DNA of 9,720 nt from an uncultured Bacteroides sp. GTDB taxonomy: Bacteria > Bacteroidota > Bacteroidia > Bacteroidales > Bacteroidaceae. Below are positions 1 to 5,670 of this stretch, piece after piece. Both the position numbers and the translations under genes were made by a program. Positions within the stretch are counted from its first letter, which is position 1. Each line of letters starts with the position of its first letter. The notes beneath the pieces were generated by a model. That model was not told where the DNA came from. It did no database searches and worked only from the letters and a program-made list of their open reading frames with translations. The stretch is taken from positions 1 through 9,720 of the forward strand of contig USSR01000217.1 of the NCBI GenBank assembly GCA_900557355.1, read 5' to 3'.

Positions 1-824
1 CCGGCCACTGAGAAACTCAGTATTGCCATTTCCGAAAAGCGGCGTTTGAAGCTCTCGTTCCGGGCTATGGCATAATAATAATTGAAGAAAGCAATGATGA
101 GCAATGCCATCAGAAGCATAATGCATAACGCCATGACAGGGCTCGACAAAAGAATGAACGGCCCCACCAAAGCTACCACAGTAATGATATAAGCAATACC
201 AGTATAAATAGCCGCCTTAACCGGACGCTTGTTTCGTGTCTTTTCCGATTTTGTAGAAAGATACTCGGAAGAAGCCATAGAAAGTGCTGCTGCAATTCCC
301 GTAATACTTCCGGTCAAAGCTATCAGTTTCGTATCATTCAATGCCAACGTAAAACCTGCCAAAGCTCCCGTAAATTCCACTAATGCATCATTCAGACCAA
401 GCACCACCGACCCCATATATTCCAATCGTTCCTCGCTAATCATTCCTATGAGTTTTTCTTCATGATGCTGTTCGTCTTGCGCCATCTCAGCAAAATGTTC
501 CATATCAGGATACTGGGAATAGACACTCGTTGTTTCTTTCTCTCCCAGCTCCAACCGCCGGACAGCGAATGTAATGCCTAACAGGCGTACCAGCCATACA
601 TAGAAAAAGATTTCCCAACGATTGGAAGTAACCTCCCGATGGGTGTAACTGCGTAACGTAGCATAGTGCCTGCTTTCATCTTCTGAAATACGTTGCAGAA
701 TTTTCCGGTTTTCCGGATCTTTTTCAATAGTTGCCAGCTTCTTGTATATGATACACGATGTGATTTCTTCCCGCTGGAAGCCAATTATCTTCTTCAGTAA
801 CTCTGGCTCTGTTTCCTGTCTCAT
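1..824 (-). CDS. VIT1/CCC1-family metal transporter with N-terminal rubrerythrin-like domain (3' end off window)
   Basis: Reading down from the ATG at 824-822 the frame stays open to the window edge, giving 274 residues without a stop. Residues about 8-130 look like a ferritin/rubrerythrin four-helix domain: E20, the ExxH pair E50/H53, the cluster E92/E95/E97 and a second ExxH pair E118/H121 are plausible di-iron ligands. From about 138 the protein becomes a VIT1/CCC1 transporter: GLNDALVEFTGALAG is the first membrane helix with its conserved Asn-Asp, and MASSEYLSTKSE (about 176-187) matches the family's cytoplasmic motif. Hydrophobic helices follow at about 195-245. The family moves Fe2+ or Mn2+ across membranes; the fused ferritin-like domain is inferred to sense or bind iron. 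Only the last helix or so should be missing beyond the edge. Its own promoter-like site lies just upstream. Metal and direction of transport cannot be read from sequence. Confidence 0.88.
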   Translation of the reverse strand, partial: MRQETEPELLKKIIGFQREEITSCIIYKKLATIEKDPENRKILQRISEDESRHYATLRSYTHREVTSNRWEIFFYVWLVRLLGITFAVRRLELGEKETTSVYSQYPDMEHFAEMAQDEQHHEEKLIGMISEERLEYMGSVVLGLNDALVEFTGALAGFTLALNDTKLIALTGSITGIAAALSMASSEYLSTKSEKTRNKRPVKAAIYTGIAYIITVVALVGPFILLSSPVMALCIMLLMALLIIAFFNYYYAIARNESFKRRFSEMAILSFSVA

Positions 825-846
825 TTTTCTATTAATTAAGTAAACG

Positions 847-882
847 CAAAATTATGAATAATCGATGTTATACAACAATCAA
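847..882 (-). promoter_or_regulatory. Bacteroides-type promoter for the VIT1/rubrerythrin gene
   Basis: On the minus strand TAATTTTG (854-847) fits the Bacteroides -7 consensus TAnnTTTG exactly. ATTG at 879-876 lies 21 bases upstream, one mismatch from the -33 TTTG. Transcription would begin near 842, leaving a leader of about 18 bases before the ATG at 824. No strong Shine-Dalgarno site is visible, as is usual in this group. Confidence 0.5.
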
Positions 883-1015
883 ACCCATAATTGTTTTCAT
901 GAGGACATCAGTTTTTTCTCGAAAAGAATCAGAAGACAATAAAGATACAGTTATTTTAGAATAAGGAAAGTTGGTCGGTGCGAAAGCTTTTCATCTCCCG
1001 CTCCACAATCATGAC

Positions 1016-1039
1016 AGCAGGGTCTAAACTGACCCTGCT
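1016..1039 (-). terminator. Stem-loop 3' of the 173-residue gene (terminator-like)
   Basis: AGCAGGGTC (1016-1024) and GACCCTGCT (1031-1039) form a perfect 9-bp stem with a 6-base loop. It begins 15 bases after the minus-strand stop at 1055-1057, where a 3' end is expected. No U-run follows on the minus strand, so it may be a transcript-stabilising hairpin and not a classical intrinsic terminator. Confidence 0.4.
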
Positions 1040-1054
1040 AATCATATCGCCACC

Positions 1055-1576
1055 CTACTCTTCTTTAGACGACGGAACCACGTAATCTTCTTTAATGAAC
1101 TCATCATACACCCTTTTAGGATGGTCGAACGGAGCTACCCCCGTACGGTCTTCATTAAAGTTCTCACGCCGGAACTTTTTCAATTTTAGATTGTCTTCAG
1201 CATATTCCCTCAGTTTCCTTTTCTCCTGACCATACAAAGAGCTGGATAGTACTTCAGATTCCAACAGACTCTCTTTAGGAGTGATGGATGGTAATAAGTT
1301 CTGTTCCAAGAGTCCGCGATACGCCCCATTATACTCACACCAGACATTATTGCCCAGAACAAACAAACGATAGGTATAGTTGGACCATGCTGTTTTGATA
1401 GTTATTTCACGAGCATAGATTTCTACTGTCGCTTCCGAGGCATAGCTCGGATCGCGAATGACAACCAGTTTCCGACCTGAAATATCTTCCTTTACAGAAG
1501 TAATCCATCTTTCACCATGCAAGATTTCTTCAATAATTTCAGGCAGTTTTTCTTTAATTTCAAAATGTATTCTCAT
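1055..1576 (-). CDS. Hypothetical 173-residue protein, family not recognised
   Basis: A complete frame from ATG at 1576 to TAG at 1055. I do not recognise the family. It has no signal peptide, no membrane segment, one cysteine (in the NNVWCEYNGAY stretch) and no nucleotide-binding motif. The N-terminal half has alternating hydrophobic stretches rich in V, I, Y and W, suggesting a small beta-sheet domain (about residues 20-95). The C-terminal third (about 110-173) is highly charged and probably helical or unstructured, with KRKLREYAEDNLKLKKFRR as a basic patch and an acidic end. A stem-loop lies just after the stop, and there is a gap of about 100 bases to the neighbouring pseudogene, so it may be transcribed on its own; TATCTTTA at 1640-1633 is one mismatch from a -7 element. 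It is likely a real gene because the frame is long, lies between genes on the same strand, and no competing frame is convincing. Function unknown. Confidence 0.62.
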   Translation of the reverse strand: MRIHFEIKEKLPEIIEEILHGERWITSVKEDISGRKLVVIRDPSYASEATVEIYAREITIKTAWSNYTYRLFVLGNNVWCEYNGAYRGLLEQNLLPSITPKESLLESEVLSSSLYGQEKRKLREYAEDNLKLKKFRRENFNEDRTGVAPFDHPKRVYDEFIKEDYVVPSSKEE

Positions 1577-1680
1577 GTTCTTTGCCTGTGGGTCAGGACT
1601 TTTTTACTACCCCCCAATTTGATATATGCCCCTAAAGATAACGAGAATTCATTTGAAAAACAATAAGTGCTGCGAAAATA

Positions 1681-2648
1681 TTATCTATTTGCCATCCGAT
1701 AGATGTTTTCCATATCTTCACGATACAATATCTTCAAATTTCCTGTCGTTCCCTTTCCGCCGGAACTGCACTTATCCGCCATCATTCTGATTTCGTCATC
1801 CGTAGCCTGCCGCCCTATCAACTGACAAATGCTGACAGGCATCCCGATAGCACGATAGAAATTCTCCATGGCTTCAATACCCGCCAAAGCTGTATGTTCA
1901 GCCGATTTAAAATCATTCGTCACTCCCATCACATTTACGGCAAACTGTGCGAAGCGTGTCACATTTTCCTTCATCGCGCCCAACTTCCCCAAAGAGCCGC
2001 CAGACCTGCGCCATGAGCCACATCGAAGAGAGCACTCAATTCATGTTCAAGCTGGTGTGTAGCCCAGTCTCCGGTGGTTCCGCATCCTGTCAGATCATTG
2101 TGTGCCAAACTGCCGCCCCACATAATCTGTGCACGATGAGCATAATTTTCCGGAGCTTTCAGCACTTCAAAAGCACTGTCTTTCACGGTACGAAGAATAC
2201 CCTCGGCCACAGCGTCCGTCACGGTCATGTCGTCATCGTGAGAGAAGTAACGCTCCATCGTGTGCATCATAATGTCCGTCACGCCGCATGCTGTCTGATA
2301 GTTGGGCAGTGTAAAAGTACGTTCCGGATTCATCACCGCAAACTTGCAACGGCATAAGTCATTGGAGTACCCTTTCTTCAAGTCACCATCCTCGTTGGTG
2401 ATTACAGTGCTGTTACTCATTTCACTACCTGCCGCAGGAATCGTCAGTATGGCAGCCACCGGAAGACAAGCTTCCGCCTCCAACGCCCGACAAATCTTGC
2501 CGAGTAAACCGGAGCGCTCAGCACTCTGTCCGCCATAATGTACCAGAACATTCGTCCCACCGCATTGTTTCACCAGTTTCCCTGTTTTCTCTTCCGAAGC
2601 TACTCCAAATACAACTTCCGTGGGAGCATAATAAATAAAGTCTCTCAT
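1681..2648 (-). pseudogene. Iron-containing alcohol dehydrogenase (YqhD/butanol dehydrogenase type), internally deleted and frameshifted
   Basis: The start MRDFIYYAPTEVVFG at 2648 and the later blocks belong to the group III iron-dependent alcohol dehydrogenases, NAD(P)H aldehyde reductases of about 385 residues. Frame one runs 225 codons to TGA at 1973-1971; the expected C-terminal part, from KENVTRFAQFAV to YREDMENIYRMANR, continues in another frame to 1681. Two lesions are seen. Near 2472 the text jumps from ALEAE to ACLPVAAIL, so the segment with the nucleotide-binding GGGS motif is missing, roughly 65-70 residues by YqhD spacing. Near 1971-1980, after GSWAR, about three codons (family: a YVY-like stretch) are replaced by a frame change, fitting a 7-base loss. 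Metal ligands remain: D125, H129, H198 and H212, with the same spacing as in YqhD. Without the dinucleotide site the product could not work. A mobile-element insertion is not seen. The frameshift alone could be a sequencing error, but not the deletion. Confidence 0.85.
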
Positions 2649-2676
2649 TGTTCGATATGATTGCTTGGTTATTATA

Positions 2677-2708
2677 CAAAGATAAAACACGAATATCAAA
2701 GATACAAA
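2677..2708 (-). promoter_or_regulatory. Consensus Bacteroides promoter ahead of the dehydrogenase pseudogene
   Basis: Minus strand: TTTG at 2708-2705, then 20 bases, then TATCTTTG at 2684-2677. Both boxes match the Bacteroides -33/-7 consensus exactly and the spacing is ideal. Transcription would start near 2672, about 24 bases before the ATG at 2648. This also supports 2648 as the start over an upstream ATG at 2699, which lies within the promoter. Confidence 0.7.
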
Positions 2709-2821
2709 GTTTATAGAAGTTATAACCTGCCAAAGGAATTATTCACACTTCTTTAATCCTGCATGGCAATTTCCTCTTTATCCCTTATATTCTTCTATAT
2801 ATATTTGATAATTACTTTTAG

Positions 2822-2866
2822 CAAATTCGGTTCTTTCCTGTAAAATAGGCTATTTAACCGAATTTG
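2822..2866. repeat. 11-bp inverted repeat (possible stem-loop)
   Basis: CAAATTCGGTT at 2822-2832 is the exact reverse complement of AACCGAATTTG at 2856-2866, with 23 bases between. The right arm is also the first unit of the adjoining tandem array. It could form a hairpin in RNA or be a dyad binding site; no U-run follows, so it is not a standard terminator. Confidence 0.6.
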
Positions 2867-2911
2867 TACCGAGTTTATACCGAGTATGTACCGAATCTAT
2901 ATCGAATTTAT
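2857..2911 (+). repeat. Five tandem degenerate 11-bp repeats
   Basis: Units start at 2857, 2868, 2879, 2890 and 2901: ACCGAATTTGT, ACCGAGTTTAT, ACCGAGTATGT, ACCGAATCTAT and ATCGAATTTAT. The consensus is close to ACCGARTTTRT. The phase is kept with no insertion or deletion over all five, close to one helical turn per unit. Function unknown; it could be a repeated protein-binding site or slippage-born sequence. Confidence 0.8.
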
Positions 2912-3058
2912 TATATACATTCTCTCTTACTTAAATATATGGGCAATTTACAAAACTTGTATCCATTCATGCTCGTTCCCTATTCCTATCCATTCAGAAT
3001 ATAACTTTTCTTTATGTCTGATAAAAGAGTATGAATAGGTTATCCGGGCAGAATGGCA

Positions 3059-3066
3059 TAGTTTTG
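3059..3066 (+). promoter_or_regulatory. -7 box for the PyrD-like gene
   Basis: TAGTTTTG matches TAnnTTTG exactly and lies 23 bases before the ATG at 3090, putting the transcription start near 3072. No good TTTG is present at the -33 spacing, so the support rests on the -7 box and its position. Confidence 0.45.
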
Positions 3067-3089
3067 TAACGAATTAAACAGAATATATC

Positions 3090-4085
3090 ATGTATAAGCA
3101 AATTATTCGTCCGTTACTTTTTTTGTTGAGCCCTGAGAGAGTACACTCTCTCCTATTGTCCGCTTTGCAGTGCTATGGTCGCTTGCCGTTCGTTCGCTCC
3201 TGGGTACGCCACTATTACAAAGCTACGGATAAGCAATTGGTCTGGAACCAGCTCATCTTTAAAAACCGGATCGGTCTTTCTGCCGGATTTGATAAGGGCG
3301 CCGAAGTTTTCAACGAACTTGCCGATTTCGGATTTGGCTTTATCGAAGTAGGAACCGTGACACCAGATGGTCAGCCAGGCAATCCAAAGCCGCGCATTTT
3401 CCGTCTGCCGAAAGCTGCTTCACTGATTTCAAGGACAGGATTTAATAACCCCGGATTAGACATTGTGAAACGTAACTTAGAAAACAAAACCGATGCATAT
3501 TTGCTCGGTATCAATATCAATAAGAATCCCCAATCAGAAAAAGAAGAAGCCGTGAACGATTTCTTAAGACTATATGCCGGCCTGTATAGTCTGGCGGACT
3601 ATTTCACACTGAATTGGGGTTCCATAGAGGTGACTTTGATGCATAAGGTTCTGGAAACGCTCACCGCCTTCCGGAGTAAACAGAAGATTTATCGTCCCAT
3701 ACTCCTGAAAGTACCTGCCGATATTACTCCCGAAGGAATGGATACAGTGCTTAATTGTATACAGACCTACAGACTGCAAGGAGTGATAGCCACCGGCCCC
3801 ACAATGGACCGCTCAAATCTATCCCCCTATACAACCGCCCGGTTAGAAGCTATCGGTGCGGGTGGAGTAAGTGGAAAAGGTATCGGAAAGAAATCACTCG
3901 AAGTCGTAAAATATCTTCGCACCCACAGTGAGAAAGGTATGTTGATTATAGGCGCAGGCGGTGTGATGAGTCCCGAAGATGCCAGGCAAATGCTGGCAGC
4001 CGGAGCGAATCTGATACAGATTTATTCCGCTTTCATCTACGAAGGGCCGGCAATTGTTAAGAATATGATTAAAGCTATCCATTAG
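3090..4085 (+). CDS. pyrD: Class 2 dihydroorotate dehydrogenase-family flavoprotein with divergent substrate pocket
   Basis: 331 residues, close to the usual 335-340 of quinone-dependent dihydroorotate dehydrogenases, which oxidise dihydroorotate to orotate at the inner face of the membrane. An N-terminal helical stretch (1-40, MYKQIIRPLLFLLSPERVHS) fits the membrane/quinone module. The FMN barrel follows: IGLSAGFDKGA (61-71), FIEVGTVTPDGQPGNP (84-99), RTGFNN (115-120), LLKVPADITPEG (205-216), IIGAGGVMSPEDA (286-298) and LIQIYSAFIYEGP (308-320). Two motifs are unusual. The catalytic NxSSPNTPGLR loop reads NWGSIEVTLMH (175-185), so a serine can align at S178 but the second Asn is Glu. ATNTT reads ATGPT (234-238), losing the orotate-binding Asn. 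By family knowledge these Asn residues contact orotate, so the substrate may differ or activity may be weak. The symbol denotes the family only. A -7 box precedes it; the hydrogenase gene starts 63 bases downstream from its own promoter. Confidence 0.8.
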   Translation: MYKQIIRPLLFLLSPERVHSLLLSALQCYGRLPFVRSWVRHYYKATDKQLVWNQLIFKNRIGLSAGFDKGAEVFNELADFGFGFIEVGTVTPDGQPGNPKPRIFRLPKAASLISRTGFNNPGLDIVKRNLENKTDAYLLGININKNPQSEKEEAVNDFLRLYAGLYSLADYFTLNWGSIEVTLMHKVLETLTAFRSKQKIYRPILLKVPADITPEGMDTVLNCIQTYRLQGVIATGPTMDRSNLSPYTTARLEAIGAGGVSGKGIGKKSLEVVKYLRTHSEKGMLIIGAGGVMSPEDARQMLAAGANLIQIYSAFIYEGPAIVKNMIKAIH

Positions 4086-4101
4086 AATAAGAAACAATCG
4101 T

Positions 4102-4109
4102 TATCTTTG
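4102..4109 (+). promoter_or_regulatory. -7 box for the [FeFe] hydrogenase gene
   Basis: TATCTTTG fits TAnnTTTG exactly, 39 bases before the ATG at 4149 and 16 bases after the PyrD-like stop. Transcription would start near 4115. No clear -33 TTTG is visible. The site covers a TTG codon at 4107 from which the hydrogenase frame could be extended, which argues against that upstream start. Confidence 0.5.
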
Positions 4110-4148
4110 CACGGTAATTACCAACTAACTAATTCCGATATAAATATT

Positions 4149-5609
4149 ATGGCATTTACCAACAACATTATGATTGTCCGCCACAGATTGCTGACAGAGC
4201 TGGTAAAATTGTGGAGAGATAACGAACTTGTAGAAAAAATAGACCGTCTTCCCATCGAACTGAGTCCGAGAAGATCAAAGCATGCCGGGCGTTGCTGTGT
4301 ACATAAAGAGCGTGCCGTATGGAAATACAAATCGCTACCGCTACTTGGCTTGGATATGGAAGATGAACAAGACGAATTAACCCCATTGTCAGAGTACGCA
4401 GCGCATGCACTGGACAGAGCCGAAAATGGGAAACCGAAAGATAACATCATGTGCGTGATTGACGAAGCATGTTCGGCTTGTGTACAGATCAATTACGAAA
4501 TCACCAACCTTTGCCGTGGTTGCACCGCCCGCAGTTGCCAGACCAACTGCCCCAAAAAGGCTGTCCACGTGAAAGAAAGCGGACAGGCATGGATAGACCA
4601 CGATGAATGCATCAGTTGCGGTATTTGCCACAAGAGTTGTCCGTATCATGCAATCGTCTATATCCCCGTGCCCTGCGAAGAAGCTTGTCCGGTGAAAGCC
4701 ATCAGCAAGGATAAGAAAGGTATCGAACACATCGACGAAAGCAAATGTATCTATTGCGGAAAGTGTCTCAACGCTTGTCCGTTCGGAGCTATTTTCGAGG
4801 TTTCTCAGGTATTCGACGTCCTGCACAAGATACGCAAAGGAGAAAAAGTAGTAGCCATTGTAGCACCGTCTATTCTGGGACAATTCAAGACCACTATTGA
4901 GCAGGTATATGGCGCACTCAAAGCTGTAGGATTCACTGATGTCATCGAAGTGGCTCAGGGAGCTATGGATACGGTCAGCAACGAGGCACATGAATTGATA
5001 GAGAAGCTGGAAGAAGGACAGAAGTTTATGACTACTTCCTGTTGCCCGTCATACATTGAGCTGGTGAACAAGCATGTGCCGGGAATGAAACCCTACGTAT
5101 CGAGCACCGGATCGCCTATGTACTACTCCGCGCGTATTGCGAAAGAGAAACATCCGGATGCGAAAGTGGTGTTCATCGGTCCTTGTGTAGCCAAACGAAA
5201 AGAAGCACAATGGGATGATGCTGTGGATTTTGTCATGACTTTCGAAGAAGTAGCATCTGTATTGGACGGACTGAACATCCAGTTGGAACAGGCACACCCT
5301 TATAGCATGTCATTCGCATCCGTACGCGAAGCACACGGATTTGCACAGGCAGGTGGTGTAATGGGGGCTGTAAAGGCTTATCTGAAAGAGGAAGCAGACA
5401 AAATTAATGCCATTCAAGTAGCTAACCTGGATAAAAAGACTATCGGTTCTCTGCGTGCTTATGCCAAATCGGGAAAGGCTCCGGGACAGTTCATTGAAGT
5501 GATGGCATGCGAAGGCGGATGTATCACAGGACCTTGTACGCACAATGAAATTGCAGCCGGTAAGCGTCAGTTTGTACAGGAATTGGCGAAGCAGGAAAAG
5601 ACTTATTAG
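4149..5609 (+). CDS. [FeFe] hydrogenase, monomeric group B type with ferredoxin-like Fe-S domains
   Basis: Catalyses reversible H2 formation from protons and reduced carrier, presumably ferredoxin, in the cytosol. From ATG 4149 it is 486 residues. An N-terminal region (1-115) with CC49-50 and C102/C108/C111 precedes iron-sulfur motifs at C122/C125/C130/C134, C154/C157/C160/C164, C176/C180 and C200/C203/C206/C210, enough for at least three [4Fe-4S] clusters. The H-cluster domain has TTSCCPSY (295-302; C298, C299), GPCVAKRKE (344-352; C346) and EVMACEGGCITGPC (450-463; C454, C458). These match the three hydrogenase signatures in the variant form of group B: SCCP-Y for SCCP-W, GPC for MPC, and GPC instead of GGGQ at the end. 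The catalytic Cys pair, the conserved Lys (K349) and Met (M452) are kept. The frame also opens at a TTG (4107), but this lies in the -7 promoter box, so 4149 is preferred. The three H-cluster maturase genes follow on the same strand. Confidence 0.93.
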   Translation: MAFTNNIMIVRHRLLTELVKLWRDNELVEKIDRLPIELSPRRSKHAGRCCVHKERAVWKYKSLPLLGLDMEDEQDELTPLSEYAAHALDRAENGKPKDNIMCVIDEACSACVQINYEITNLCRGCTARSCQTNCPKKAVHVKESGQAWIDHDECISCGICHKSCPYHAIVYIPVPCEEACPVKAISKDKKGIEHIDESKCIYCGKCLNACPFGAIFEVSQVFDVLHKIRKGEKVVAIVAPSILGQFKTTIEQVYGALKAVGFTDVIEVAQGAMDTVSNEAHELIEKLEEGQKFMTTSCCPSYIELVNKHVPGMKPYVSSTGSPMYYSARIAKEKHPDAKVVFIGPCVAKRKEAQWDDAVDFVMTFEEVASVLDGLNIQLEQAHPYSMSFASVREAHGFAQAGGVMGAVKAYLKEEADKINAIQVANLDKKTIGSLRAYAKSGKAPGQFIEVMACEGGCITGPCTHNEIAAGKRQFVQELAKQEKTY

Positions 5610-5613
5610 ATAA

Positions 5614-5652
5614 GTAGTAAGTAGTTAGTAGTAAGTAGTGAATAGTTAGTAG
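5614..5652 (+). repeat. Short direct repeats of TAGTAAGTAGT type before hydE
   Basis: GTAGTAAGTAGT occurs at 5614-5625 and again at 5628-5639, followed by a looser ATAGTTAGTAG. The 61-base gap between the hydrogenase stop and hydE is almost entirely this simple sequence. CTTATTA occurs on both sides (5602-5608 and 5653-5659). No hairpin of note. Confidence 0.7.
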
Positions 5653-5657
5653 CTTAT

Positions 5658-5665
5658 TAACTTTG
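5658..5665 (+). promoter_or_regulatory. -7-like box immediately before hydE
   Basis: TAACTTTG fits TAnnTTTG but ends only 5 bases before the hydE ATG, and no -33 box is seen. If used, the transcript would start at or next to the A of the ATG (leaderless). It may be coincidental. Confidence 0.25.
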
Positions 5666-5670
5666 ATAGA

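Larger units (their letters stand above)
2733..3089. other. Gene-free AT-rich intergenic region between divergent genes
   Basis: No frame on either strand looks coding. The region separates the minus-strand dehydrogenase remnant from the plus-strand PyrD-like gene. It contains the five-unit 11-bp tandem repeat with its inverted partner (listed separately), a TATATTTG box at 2800-2807 on the plus strand that fits the -7 consensus but has no gene close behind it, a 10-bp direct repeat TATCCATTCA at 2960-2969 and 2987-2996, and the -7 box of the PyrD-like gene at the right end. Confidence 0.6.

Noticed and set aside
1600..1680. Insertion-sequence remnant causing the dehydrogenase damage
   Set aside because: No terminal inverted repeats, target duplications or transposase fragments are seen at the lesions or around the gene.
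1947..2357. 136-residue plus-strand open frame
   Set aside because: Opposite the alcohol dehydrogenase remnant, which has clear family motifs on the minus strand.
2800..2807. Promoter box TATATTTG for an unknown small RNA
   Set aside because: It fits the -7 consensus but lies in AT-rich DNA without a -33 box or a terminator behind it, so chance is likely.
2857..2911. Replication origin-type iterons
   Set aside because: The units are short and degenerate, and there is no replication initiator gene or plasmid feature nearby.
4389..4991. 200-residue minus-strand open frame
   Set aside because: It lies wholly opposite the [FeFe] hydrogenase gene, whose cysteine motifs prove the plus strand codes; the reverse product has no recognisable domain.
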